A stretch of DNA of 64,000 nt, taken from Hydnum rufescens UP504. Its lineage: Eukaryota > Basidiomycota > Agaricomycetes > Cantharellales > Hydnaceae. The notes beneath the pieces are model-generated. The model saw only the letters and a list, made by a program, of their open reading frames with translations, was not told the origin of the DNA and searched no databases. The number at the start of each line of letters is the position of its first letter. Position 1 is the first letter of the stretch. Positions 19,170-31,337 of this stretch are shown piece by piece. Both the position numbers and the translations under genes were made by a program. Where the stretch lies: contig MU128967.1 of NCBI GenBank assembly GCA_014904985.1, positions 1 to 64,000 of the forward strand, in the 5' to 3' direction.

Positions 19170-19837
19170 TGTAAGCAGGCTGGTTAAAAACCAATCCAAC
19201 TACTGTCCACATTGTTGAGGAGAGGACAAATGAAGGGAGCCACGGGGACAATTCAAATATTCAGGTCTGGGAAAATGAAGGTCTTTTAGGATAATAGAAA
19301 ATCCCAATGAACAGTGATTGCTCAAGGGAGTAGATCAGTGTCACAAAATAAGATGTCAAGGCCACACCCTGAAGTTGTCCTTTTGACTATTCAGTCTTAA
19401 TGCAGCTGTACACAGTCTTGACAAGTGGGAAATCTCCTCCAAACAGTGGCAATACTTCAGTGCCTCAGACTGTGATAGGGGGAAAAACCAAATATTTACA
19501 TGCCCCCTCCCCTTTATATACATTCCAGACCACAATTCAAAATTCCAGAAGAAAAGCGGAGATAAGGGAAGCATAATGGAAAAGAAATGAAGTCAAAAGC
19601 TCCAAAACTGGTGGAGATATTCAAGAATCAAGTGAAAAAGAGACAAAAAAACACTTTACAAGGCATTACTCCCTTGAAACTGGATAGATTCCCTTAAGGA
19701 AAGGTGGAATAGGTCACCCTGAGTGCCATTTGCATCAGAATTAAGAGGGCCAGAACCAATTTGTCATTTGTGTTGGTGGAGCAAGGGGGGAGTCATGAGG
19801 AAGGGGTTGTCTTGTGAAAAATGGAGTTCATGTCTGT
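19170..19837. other. no gene seen
   Basis: Unique-looking sequence with short frames only. Confidence 0.3.
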
Positions 19838-21773
19838 TGTTGGAGGGATAAATCCCTACACCATAGAAATCCTCATCTGAGGCCATTTTCCCTACGCACG
19901 AATCAATTATATGTCACCGCGCTCATTTAATTTTATCGCCATTCGTTTATTCAAGAAATCAATTGGATTCCTACCCCTTTCCAACCCATAATATCGCCTC
20001 ATTCCTTTACCATGTCTACCAGTCAATTTATTGACTATCCATCAGACTTCAACAGTCCTCATCAAAAAGGGGCAGTTTATGCCCTACTTCAAGTCCAATT
20101 TCTTTGGACAAGGCAATTCAACTTGCCATCTTTCTTCAAGACTGGATGACTTGCCTGCTCTTCCAAGCCATCCTACTGCCTTAAGGGCGATGAATTGTGA
20201 TTATGTAACGACGCGGACCGGGCCTAGTTCCAATTCTGGACTCGTGGATTCGTCACATGATCCAGATAGGGGCTGCACTACTCTGAAGGAGTATTTTTCG
20301 AATTTCTCCGTCAGTTTTGATCGGATCGACTCGAAACGACCGCGCCCAGAAAGATACTAATCGTACCTATCGAACGGTACCAAACACGAAACGAACGAAT
20401 CAAAAATGCGGTCCCTGTAACAATATCTTGCCATGATCCATACTCTGAAGGAGTATTTCTTGATTTTCGAAGCCAATTCTTATCGGATTTGTTCGCGAGT
20501 ACCACTCCCTGAAAGCTGTTGAAAATTCGCATCGAACGGTACCAAGGGCAAAACGAGCAGACGCGAACTCCATTTTTCACAAGACAACTCCCTCCCCATG
20601 ACTCCCCCTTTACTCCACCATTCAAAATAGCAAATTACTTCCGGCCCTCTTATGTCCGATGGAGAAGACCCTCAGGGCGACCTATTCCACTTTTCCTTAA
20701 GGGAACTTGTCCAGATTTGAAGGAGGAATAGCATGTAATGTGTCAATCTCCCCTTTTATCTTGAAATTGGAATATTTCCATCAGTTTTGAAGATTTTAAC
20801 TTGATTTCTTTTTCTCTGTGTGTCCCTTAAGTCCGACTTTTTCACTTTCTATTGAGTCGAAGTCTGGATTGTATATTAGGTGCAGCTAGCACACAAATTC
20901 ATTAGTTCTCCCCCTCCCTCCAGTTTGAAGCTCCTTGAACAGCTGCTGGTCCCTGGGTGATTTCTCACTACAAAAAGCGAATTCTAACTACACTTTGACT
21001 AAGGTCTCAAGAAGAGATTCTTAGGGTGTGGTAATTTGACTGAAAGACACATTCTCACTTAATTGCTTGGGCTTTGTTAGCTCACTGCAATTTCCCCTGT
21101 TCAAAAGACCTTCCCCCACTCGAACCTGAACATCCGGATTAGATCTGTGATCCCCTCTTTCATCCCTGGCTCAACATCGTGGACAGTAGTTGGATTGGTT
21201 TAATAACCATTCCTGCTTACACCGTTCATTTTTCCCTTGGTACCGTTTGATGCGCATTCTTAACAGCTTTCAGGGTGTGGTACCCGCGAATGAATCCAAT
21301 AAGAATTGGCTTCGAAAATCAAGAAATACTCCTTCAGAGTATGAATCATGGCAAGATACTGTTACAGGGACCGCATTTTTTATCCATTCGTTTCGTGTTT
21401 GGTACCGTTCGATAGGTACGATTCGTATCTTTCTGGGCGCGGTTGTTCCGAGTCGATCCGATCAAAAATGACAGAGGAATTTGAAAAATACTCCTTTAGA
21501 GTGTCATAATCCCTTTTTGGATCATGTGATGGGTCCGCAGGTCCAGAACAAAGGCCAGGCACAGTCCGCGTCATTACATAATCACAATTCTTCACCCTTA
21601 AGGCAAAGGAATGATGTGGAATGATGGGTTTCGGATGTATAGAATTTGGACTGTTTCTCCAATGAATGAACAGCTTGAAAATTGAGAATAGAATGGACGT
21701 TCAATCAGTTTGTTTGTTTGTAAAATTGGCCTCGGATGGGGTTTCTATGGTGTAGGGATTTATCCCTCCAACA
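19838..21773. mobile_element. foldback element, 1.9 kb, long terminal inverted repeats
   Basis: The ends are exact inverted copies: TGTTGGAGGGATAAATCCCT and ACACCATAGAAA at the left, and their reverse complement at 21,742-21,773. Further in, 20,200-20,560 and 21,230-21,600 are inverted copies with about 80-90% similarity by eye (for example TCTGAAGGAGTATTTCTTGA versus its complement at 21,325). The centre (about 20,570-21,230) is unique and has no transposase. No target-site duplication could be seen. The ends read TG...CA, so an LTR relative is an alternative. It is non-autonomous. Confidence 0.75.
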
Positions 21774-22399
21774 CCACACAATCAACACCCACCTGCATGA
21801 TTGAAACCCATACTGCATGATACCTGGGCAAGGCATTATGGTTCATTCATAATAGGGTGAGTCAATATGTGGCCTCTTGAATGCAGCTAATGTAGTATTT
21901 TTGGGATTAAATATAAATATTAAATGTAAATATTGAATATTAGATAATATAATAAATAAATCCTAATATGGGAATTCCCAATATAGTAATAATATTTAAA
22001 TGGGCAGTGACAAGCAATGAAATGGCAATGCAGACTATTTGGCTGGTACTGTGGTACTGATACATCCTGATATATGGGCACAGTAAGTTACCATTGTGGT
22101 AGTTAGCAGGTTTCATATATTAATTAACACTGGTATGATACCATGTTTGATATATCTATACTACATCTAGGGCTGGGTGGTTGGTTCTGCCAGCCTTTTC
22201 CCTGAGCAAGTACAATTCACAATCATAGGTGTGGGTTCTACTTGTCATCAGAGACAGACATGAGGAGACCTTGGAGAATTCCAATGTCATTATGCAATCC
22301 ACCAATACCCAGATGCAATGAACATATCTCAGCCCTAAGTGTGGCCATCTCTAAATGGAGGTTCACTAGTTTGAGCAACAATTGGTCCAGAGTAGTTGT
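21774..22399. other. AT-rich spacer, no gene seen
   Basis: A run of ATATTAAAT-type sequence lies at 21,905-21,965. There are no long frames. Confidence 0.3.
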
Positions 22400-23790
22400 T
22401 ATCTATAATAGATGATAAGAACCACGAAAATTAATGATCCAGCAAGTACTTGAAAATGGGATCCCCAAACCTCTGATATACTGGAGCCCATGATGGTCTG
22501 CTTTTTTTTGGGCAACAATGAAGACAGGTTGGCCAGCAGCTTGCCAGGCAATGCAAATTTTGATGGGCTGGGCCTTGAGTATGCAAGTCCTAAGGGCTTA
22601 GATCCATATTGCTCAGGTGAATCTGGATGGAAAGGTCACATTGTAACTGGCATTCCTGAAGACACATAGCCATACACATGAGAGTCCAGATCATGTGGAT
22701 TGAGGTCTGCAGCAAAATCTTCATCCAAATTGATTGCATTATCACTCCTGTCCTGGTCCATGGCATCATCATCATCGGGTGGTTGTTTGCCCTTACCAGC
22801 CAGAAGTTATCAATACATAGAAGAAAAATGCATCACTAAATATACCCAAACTGAAGTTAGATGTCAGCAGATGAAGGATGTGTAATCAAGTGCCTCCCAG
22901 ATTCAGGAGGGCACTTGTTGTCATACTTGGACAAAGTGAGTCAACAGGGGAAGGAGTAGGATAAGGGAGAATAGGAGAAGAAGGAGTAATCACACTGCCC
23001 TCAGCACTAGCTTTGGACAGAGGAGCTGGACACAGAGCTAAGCACTGGCTTTGCTCTGAGTCCAGGGGAAAAGAGTGTGAGGGAGTGGGAGGAATGGTGA
23101 AAGGATATAAAGTAGTGACTGGCCAAGTGGCACAGTCACTACCTAAGGAGAGGAGGTGGGGTCAGTAAGAGGAAGGACTATCCTGCTTACTGCTTTCCCT
23201 GCTGGTATCCAAAGGTGTAGGTCCCAAGCTAGAGAAAGGCTGGTAGTTAATGGCTACCAGGCAAGCCAACCAGATAGCTAGATAGAAGCAGAGACAGAGA
23301 GGCAGAGATTCATGGTTTCTCACTACGTGATGAAGATCCAGGCAAAAGTTAACTATTGATTCTGTGGAATCTGCCATATATACATGACTTTTGAGTCCTA
23401 ACTTAATTACGTAATACACTATATTACAGGATGGGGCAAGAGATGGGAATAAACATACATAGAAATGTGCATTGATTGTTGTGGCATGTGTAGAAGATTT
23501 TCCCATTATTTTGGCCCTTCTTAGCATGACACCTTATTGCTATTAAGAGAACACAAATCAAAACAGGAGAACAAGATGATTCAAACACATGGGCTCACCA
23601 ATAATGTTACATTTGCATAGAGGCCTGTCATCCTTGAATTTGACCTTGTGCTTGAGTGCCCACTTACCCATGGTTAGACAATGGTTGAAGGAGAAAGACT
23701 GATCGTCCTCATTTTGCATCTGATCAAATGATTCAAGGGATGGGGCACAAATGGAGTCAAAGGCATCTGGTGTCGGTGGCAGCTTATGTC
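22400..23790 (-). pseudogene. decayed unidentified coding remnant
   Basis: On the minus strand a frame from about 22,785 to 22,420 reads an acidic stretch (DDDDAMDQDRSDNAINLDED), a TGA, then PFHPDSPEQYGSK and LPGKLLANLSSLLPKKK. A second patch (23,780-23,570) reads FDSICAPSLESFDQMQNEDD followed by a possible GTAAGT donor. Both look like formerly coding DNA. No domain could be assigned. A transposon of a lineage common in mushroom-forming fungi is possible but not shown. Confidence 0.35.
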
Positions 23791-26070
23791 AAATGTGTTC
23801 TTACCTATCATAGAGGATTTGTGGTAGTAAACATCACTGGATATTTTAAAGTTGGTATTTGGGCTACCAGCTGAGTAGGTGTTAGTTAAATAAGAGGAGC
23901 TATTGGTGAGCTATTGGTGAGCTTGGCAAGCACAAGTTCAACAAGACCAATTTGATTCCGTGGCTGGCTCAACAATACCTACTGGAGGCTTCCCAAGGCC
24001 ACCTTTGGCTTCCCCATACCTGGCTACCCCAGGGCTTCTTGGGGGCTACTGCCCCCGAACCCCCATCTTTTCTAGTGTGGACCAAGGGCCAAAAAATAGG
24101 CCCTGGGGAGCCAGATTTTTTGGCCCAGTAGCAGAATGCAGAAGAAAACCACACAAGGTAAACCACTATATACAGCACCTTAGGTGGGTTGTACCTATAG
24201 TCTATAACCCACCTAACTAGGTACCTAAACCCGCTTGCCTAAGGTGGATCTTTGGAACACCATTTGAGGATGTCTCCTTAATCCACAACAGGTTCCCTGT
24301 GCTTGTTTGCTTGACCCCTATTTCACATTGTTGTTTTGTACCCTTTTTTTCTCCTCTGTTCCATTTGTTTTCTTCTCCTATCCTGTAAGCCATAAAATGG
24401 CTAGTGTGTTATTAACATGTCCTGCTTCAGCCTGCCCTCACTCTGCTCAAGTCTCTCATCATTGGGCACTTACATAATTGATCCATGTTCACTAAGTTGG
24501 GTATCCAGACAGTGGGGGGAGGGATGGTTTGTATGTGAGGGAGGACACAGAGAGAGCAGGGGGTGCATGTTGGGACAAGAGGAGTCTGGCCAAAGGTGTA
24601 TTTTGTAGTGGCTGGGACAGTGGCAAGGGAGGCTCAGAGGGCAGGGTTAGATTGGCATCATCCAGCTCCATGGCTCATAGGTCCTGTGGGGTGTGGTGGG
24701 GAGGGCAGGTTGGGCTTGCAGTCTCAGGGTTGGGCCACTTGCAGGGGTCAAGGGTTTTAGGAGGGAGTGTGGAGTCCCTGCATCTTTGATCAATAGTTGT
24801 GAGTCATTCAGGGACAGGGTTATTTGCATACCTGCTTTTGATAATGTCTACCAGGTGATGATGGAGATCAGCCTCAGTGGCCCTGGAGTCAGTGTCAGTA
24901 GTGGAGGGAGGAATGCTGGGCTAATGATGTGTGTCTACACACAGCTATGTAGTATTACAGAAGGTTCTGCTACATCTGTACATGGGCTGTATATTATGTT
25001 GAAAGACATGGGCAGCAGTTACAAATCAGCGGGGAAACTATATGACATATGTACAGTAAATATATGGGTTAATGGGCAATAGAGCACCAGGGAATATAGT
25101 GTGGGCAGATGCACACAATACAAGTAAAAATGCAAGTGCCGATAATGTGCCAGATTGAAGCCAGGGTCGATTGGACTTGACAGCGGACTTATTCCTCCAA
25201 CATATTATACACACACTCGTGAACTACTAGGGGGGGCCTTATGAGGGGGCTGCAGTGGGAGGGCCCACAGTACAGGTGGGGACTGTGGGCCAGGTTACCT
25301 AAGGCAGCCTCCAGGGTTCTGGGGAGCAGCAATGTGCTCAGCCGGTAGGGCCAGTGTCAGGCTGTCCAATCTTGATTCATAAGCAGCTATCAAGATATGG
25401 GTATGTATTTCCCATATGGCCCAGTCCTGGGCATGCTTAATGCATAGAAAGTTCCCCTGCCATGTATATGCACCATGGTTGGAGCCAGGAACACTCACAG
25501 CAGCATGGTGTTTGTCATTAGACATGACTCTTGCTTACAGTCAAATTATGGAGGAAACTCTCTGTGGGAGAGGTGCATTCTCTCATTAATTTGGCACTGT
25601 GGTTGATTTCCCATTTCAAAGAACATCCTCTTCCCCATTGGGCTATCTGATTACCACATTTAGGCTTTTTTATTATATAATATATCTTGTGTATATATTA
25701 ATTATTAATTTTGTTGACTGAGATTTTGCAAAGTGCCCATAAATGAGGCACTTGACATTGCTTGATGTCAAAATATTGTCAAATTGTAATTACTGGTTGT
25801 CAAATTCAGCTTTTTGATCATCACTTGACATCAAACTTGATTTCAGCCATTCAGGCCTACCTAAGCCATCAACATGTCCCTCCTTTTAAGGCCCCTCTAT
25901 ATGGCTGACCAGGCTGGTCACCTTAGAATTATGGATCCTGTGACTTGTTTCTTTAACAGGAAGGTTTGATATCAAAGTTTTACTGGCATTTGCTTGATGA
26001 CTCCCGGATGTTGGCTACCCCAGAATAATAGTACTACATACGACACAACACCATCGGATTATAAACAAGT
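23791..26070. other. repeat-rich spacer; one 76-codon minus frame
   Basis: Short palindromic G/C runs occur at 24,020-24,130. The minus frame 25,525-25,295 has plausible protein composition (WAIWEIHTHILIAAYESRLD) but no recognised family. TTATTCCTCCAACA at 25,190-25,203 matches the end of the foldback element at 21,760-21,773 and may mark another element boundary. AT-rich DNA covers 25,670-25,720. Confidence 0.35.
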
Positions 26071-28536
26071 TCAATCAACGCGATCCTTCATTCTACGTGG
26101 ACCAACCGAGCTGGGATTGGATGCCCCGCTAGCAGCACCAGATTTCATCAACCCGCTCATCTCATCCCCCTCCAGTCCTGCATCGTCATCCTTATCGCTC
26201 CCCTCGTCCCCAATCTCAAACACCAGATTGTCCTCCGTGATCACACGACCATCACCACTGAGACGGATTCGACCCTCCACGTTAGCCTCGCCATTTATCA
26301 CGCTCTTGGCATGTTCTTGACGCTCTAGGGCTTCGAGATCGTAGTCTTCGGCATCCTCTTCTGATTGCGCCAACTCCGTCGACATTGCCAGCGTGGATAT
26401 CCGAGAATGAAAAGAAACATAGCAAAAACATCCGATACGTTAGAATCATATACAATGCAAGCCAAAACATGGAACTTATCTTCGATTATGACCGGTAGGA
26501 CGCCATAAGAATGCAATTGAGGAGAAGACCAAGAGGTAGAGGATGGTAAGATAGCCATCCATAAGCCACCATCGATAAGGCCACGACTGGGCTGCAAAGT
26601 CTAGAAGGCAAAGAAATCCACAGTCAGCCGGAATTCACCTCGAGATAAGGACACATGAAATGTGCCTTCTTTATAGCGACTCGAGAACGAAAGTGAAGTA
26701 ACAACGAAGAACCCGAGAATGACCAGCATCGCAAGGGTCAGGATGATGTGTAGTCTTCGAAACATCGATAGTTTGTACGTTTGTTTCCGTGAGGCGAGTT
26801 CCCCTATTGTTCCTACATGACAAAATTTTGAAGTCAAACCATCTTTTCATACGGCTTGGGATGTCCTGTGGAATGAGGGAACGGACCCTGTAAACCATAC
26901 ATGATCCACAGCAGGAAGGCAGTGAGGGTGAAAGCCAACGGAAGGACAAAGAAGATCACTATCGTAACCGATACTGTTTCCAGCTCGATCTCAACGACGG
27001 CAATTGCGTACATGACTTTTGGGTGGAACATTCAGCTCGGGACTTGACCCGATCGTGAAGAAGCGTGAACCCACCTCCAAAACAAAAGTGTGCAATAGCG
27101 AGGGCTTTGCATCTTGTCATCGAGGGTAATTCTTCCCGTACAACGCTTAATCCGAGCGAGACTACAAGCAGCAAGAAGAATGAGAGTGCATTTCGCCCTG
27201 CGTCTAATATCGCCACTGTACAAGACGTTTGAGGCACTGGATCCAGAAGACAGAAAGAGGGCCATACCAACGATTAGGAAGGCAGTAGATGTCACCCCTC
27301 CTCCATGAGCGTTTAGATATCGATAGTACGCTAGGAATGAAGTTCATGAGAAAGCTATTATTTCTACGACAAGGTAAATCATACCCCAGTTGGCAAACAT
27401 CTCCATGATCAAAAACCCGATTAGCGCTGAGACGTAAAACTGTAGGACGCAAAAAAATAAGGAATTAAACGCGGAAACAAGGATAATAGTCACCTGTATA
27501 GGCACGATTTCTTCCTTGTGCTTATAGCAGAGAAAGCCCCATCCACCACCAATCGCAAGATACAGGAGAGTCATGACGAAGTAGAACTATCATATCATGT
27601 TAGACTAATGAAGGCGATTCAGATATTAAATTTACCATGATTTTTGGGTAGTCCGCAGCGGGAAGTTGGCCATCGAATGCATTTCTGAACAGGACTGTGC
27701 CCTTGAATGATGCGTGCGTCGGCGTTGTTGTTGGACTGCTTTCGACTAGGGTCACGGGCACCGTTCCTGATCACATTGATTCATTGGAAACTTCAACTTA
27801 CGCGCGAGGGACGATCAAAGAACACACCGACGCAATAATAACCTTTTTTGGGAACAACATAGTGAATGGGTCCATTGTATATCACACCGGGATCAGATGG
27901 GAGGGATTGTCGAGGGTATGAAGGTGATAAAGCCAAGTTGGTAGTTGAATTTATAGGACCGTTAGGGTTGCCGCCCGCGGGGCCATCCCCCGGCCTGGAG
28001 GACGTTGATCCTATCGTGGAGTTTACCTGGAATCCGATACTGTCAGACCAGATACTGGTCTCATTCAGGGTTTTCCCTCCCGGAAGTTCGACGATAAACT
28101 TCCCAAGCATGGATATATCGCATAACTGCGCGCGAAGTGCATCGCTTGTGCATACGTACGTGCGCTGCTTAAGGCAGACATGTAAACTTACAATTGCAGA
28201 ACAGCAGGGGGATGAGGATAGAAGGTCTAACTCACTGGGTAATCTGGGTCGGTATTTGTCACTTTACCAATGAGATGAATGTCCTCGAATTCGTAGATGA
28301 CCATAGCTAAACGGCCAGTACTGTCATCAGAGAAGCTTACTAGAACCGGCTCACATCAGTCAGGAGCAACCCACTGCCTGGGGGTCGCGCTCACCATTGA
28401 TGAATGTATTGGCATTGGCCCACATTCCGGAGCACACTTCTCGGAGTGCATCTTTTTCGGAGAAGTTGGCCTCGTAACCTGCTGCCAATGACACCAAAGC
28501 AAATGCAATGGTCCAAGTCAGCATTGGGAACTGCAT
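26071..28536 (-). CDS. PTM1-like lung-7TM/GOST family membrane protein (603 aa, 12 exons)
   Basis: This is a Golgi/endosome membrane protein of the PTM1/lung seven-transmembrane (GOST) family, proposed in the literature to act in trafficking. Exons from 28,536 downward: 28536-28395, 28339-28236, 28164-27828, 27766-27636, 27586-27494, 27439-27385, 27330-27268, 27215-27075, 27015-26887, 26812-26639, 26600-26480, 26392-26071. Visible are a signal peptide (LTWTIAFALVSLAAG), a lumenal domain with VCSGMWANANTFINVSF and RTYVCTSDALR, then seven hydrophobic helices from residue about 239 (FYFVMTLLYLAIGGGWGF; ALIGFLIMEMFANWAYYRYL; LDAGRNALSFFLLLVVSLGL; WWLMDGYLTILYLLVF), and an acidic cytosolic tail. 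The length suits the family. The last splice appears to be AT-AC. It is divergent from the GNL1 gene. Confidence 0.9.
26393..26479 (-). other. probable AT-AC intron in the PTM1-like gene
   Basis: Joining AG|ATAAGT (26,479) to CCAC|GCTGG (26,393) restores the frame across NRRLAMSTE. No AG acceptor exists between the donor region and the conserved LAMS. A CTAAC branch-like site lies inside. Confidence 0.6.
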
Positions 28537-28651
28537 CACGACTTGCCGATGGACGACAAGACTAGCGATATCGTGGACTAGACTCTAGGTGTCACTGCTT
28601 TTGGCGCCCCGCCTCACGGAAATCTCCGTGAATGTGCCCAGTGGATCAACC
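28537..28651. promoter_or_regulatory. 115-bp divergent promoter region
   Basis: This short space separates the start codons of the PTM1-like gene (-) and the GNL1-type gene (+). No TATA box is obvious. Confidence 0.6.
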
Positions 28652-31036
28652 ATGGCACGAAAGAAGCCTATTTCTAATAAAATGCGCAAGACGCAGCTCC
28701 AGGAGAAGAGAGCTGTGAAGCGCGGGGATATTCTACCTCCAGAATCATCTAAACCTCGTCCAAAACGGCCTCAGCACAGGCGGCCTGGAGGGGTGCCTGT
28801 GCATGAAAATAGGATCGAGTCTGCTCGCAAGCTCCAATCCTCTTTCCTGAAAGTCTCTCCCTCTTTTCTAGCTCTATCCAAACAAATTGCTTCTACAGAG
28901 CCATTGGCTCGCCCATTGGCTGCAAATTCTAGAAACGTTTCTGTAGAAGTAATGGGAGTATCGGATGACCTTGAATGTCCAACACGCCCTAAATGGCGCT
29001 TCGATATGACCAAGAAAGAGGTGGAACTTAACGAAGAACGCTCGTTCGCTCATTGGCAACAGGAGACACAAACCAAGCTGAATCAGTGGCGTGGCCTCAC
29101 TGACAACCCTGAGGTCGTGTTACCTTCGTCATCGAGTCTCAAATCACCCTCGTATTTCGAACGGAATTTGGAAGTATGGCGACAGTTGTGAGTCACGATT
29201 GCAATGGAGCTATGATCAGACTCATGGGTGTACCTTTCTCCAGATGGCGTGTTACCGAAATATCCTCCATTCTCTTGGTTCTGTTGGATTCCCGCTGTCC
29301 TCCTTTGCACATTCCCCCCTCTTTATACACATTCATTAAGAGCCTGCGGCCGCCCCGTCAAATAATATTTGTTCTGACGAAGACAGGAATCGTAGGCCAA
29401 GAATCCGCCACCGCCTGGCAGAAGTGGGTCGAAATGCGCTATCCTGATGCGCAGGTCGTCTGTACCGAGAGTTATCGCCGCAAGCAGGACGATATGGAGC
29501 GGAAGGGCCAAGGTCAGTTCGCTCCCTGTGTTCAATATTCTTGCCTGCATTTTATCTCCTCGAATATAAGGATCTCGTTCTGAATTTTGAGATAGGCTCC
29601 CGGAAACGCCGTGAACCACATATCCCTTCGTCGTCCTTGACTTCCCTTGTTTCTGCTCTTAAAACAGCTCACCAGGCACTGCTCACGCCTCCACAACACT
29701 TGCACGACAATCCAGAGAAGCTGGCTCGATGGAGGCCCAGGGTACGGGAGACTATTGATTGGGATGCCGTTCTGCAATCTGGGCGTGACGACTTATGTGC
29801 CAAGAGCGCGATTTCGAAGGCACTTGTGGAAGCTGGTGCTGGAGGGATGATTGATGAAGATAGCTCTCACGAGGTTATCGGTGATTCGCAGGGACCACCA
29901 ATGTCTTCGGCGCTATCTATGGAACCAGCTCACAGCCCCCTCACTATCGGTCTAATAGGTCCTTCACTCCATACCTGATCCCTATCATTTGAATCTTATT
30001 GATAACTATTCAGGGCAGCCTAACGTGGGGAAGTCCTCGCTTCTAAATGCTCTCTTCGGCACCACGAAAGTGAAAGCGTCCCACACCCCTGGAAAGGTTT
30101 GGTCGTCAACTCGTCTGATCCGAGACTGGGACCCCGCTGAGTTTGACCTTATCTCAGACGAAACATTTTCAGACGCTGTTATGGACTTCTGACGTCCGTT
30201 TGGTGGATTGCCCAGGTCTCGTCCTACCAAATTATGTTCCTATGGAACTACAAGTATGTAACCTCCCCAATTCTTTATCCTCATTCCTGGTGTCTGTTTT
30301 CTTTCCGATAATGTCAATATGCAGGCCCTTTTGTCCATCCTCCCTATCTCCCAGATCCCATCGCTTCCCTCGTGCGTTCGATATATATCTTCCTTACTCC
30401 CTATTGAAGAGATTTTTGGTCTCGAACATCCGTCCCTCAAGGCACCACCTGTGGAAGACAAACGAACGTGGCGCGGTCCACGGAATCCTGCGGCAACCCC
30501 GTCCACAGAAAGTGATACCGTGAAGAAGCCGGGCGATACCAGAACGTGGACCGCAATGGATATAATGCAGGCGTACGCCAACAAGAAAGGATGGGTCACT
30601 GCAAAAGCTGGGAGACCCGATGTGAACCGAGCCGGAAATGCCAGTGCGCTATCATCTCATTCGTGCGACCATCCTCTCATTGATCATCTTGATTTCAGTT
30701 CTTCGTGATGTGGCCGAGAACAGGGTCCGGTGGACATTCTGGCCTCCCGAGTACACCCCATCTATGACTCGTACTTATGGGCTTTGGATAATTGATCCCC
30801 TCGAGAATGATGATCAGCGGGGTGAAGATGACGATGAAGTGGAGAGTGTGAGTGGTGATGAAGAGGATGATGGGTTAAGTATGCGCGGGGAAGACGATCG
30901 TTTGGTGAATAATGACGCAGGATCCGATGAAAGTGGGAGCAGTGTGAGAGCGGCGACGAGCCATTTTGGTGTATTGGAGCTGGATGATGACGATGAGAGC
31001 GAAGGCGAAGGGCATGACAACTTCCCAATTTCATAA
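28652..31036 (+). CDS. GNL1-type circularly permuted GTPase (667 aa, 7 exons)
   Basis: Exons: 28652-29187, 29244-29512, 29596-29958, 30014-30096, 30158-30253, 30325-30643, 30699-31036. It belongs to the MMR1/HSR1 (YlqF/GNL) group, whose members act in ribosome maturation or nucleolar/cytosolic quality control. It begins with the basic tail usual for the family (MARKKPISNKMRKTQLQEKR). The G motifs are permuted: the G4 region VLTKTGIVG (residues 222-230) precedes G1 GQPNVGKS (390-397) and G3 DCPG (434-437). Conserved C-terminal blocks include AYANKKGWVTAKAGRPDVNR and RVRWTFWPP, then an acidic tail. The G4 Asp is Gly here (codon 29,386-29,388). ATG 28,652 was chosen because the homologous N-terminus starts there. 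Confidence 0.9.
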
Positions 31037-31337
31037 CCACACCAGTCCGACTCTGCTAGCACTCTTTCTATGGCATCCTCTCTCTCACCCCAATCCACTA
31101 GACATGCTCCAGTTCCATTCTCCCATCATGGTATATTCCCTTGTGTATCCAACTGGGTGTTATATGGTCTAACGATTGAGGTAGGTTGGGGTGCCTGCTC
31201 CCTCCCCTTTGCTCGACTCTCTCTTGGTTGTTCAGTACCTAATGCAGGAGCCCGAGCACCAGTGGGGGGGTTTGTCACGTCCACTTTACACTCTGTTTAC
31301 AAGGGTCAACAGGGTAGCACACACACAAACATTAACA
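31037..31337. other. convergent intergenic space, no gene seen
   Basis: This 300 bp separates the stops of the GNL1-type gene (+) and CWC25 (-) and presumably holds both 3' ends. Confidence 0.5.

Noticed and set aside
24647..25082. Overlapping frames in G-rich DNA at 24.4-25.1 kb
   Set aside because: Several frames on both strands are open at once with low-complexity composition and no motif.
30762..31098. Open frames on the minus strand over the last GNL1 exon
   Set aside because: They are antisense shadows of the acidic low-complexity tail of the GTPase gene.
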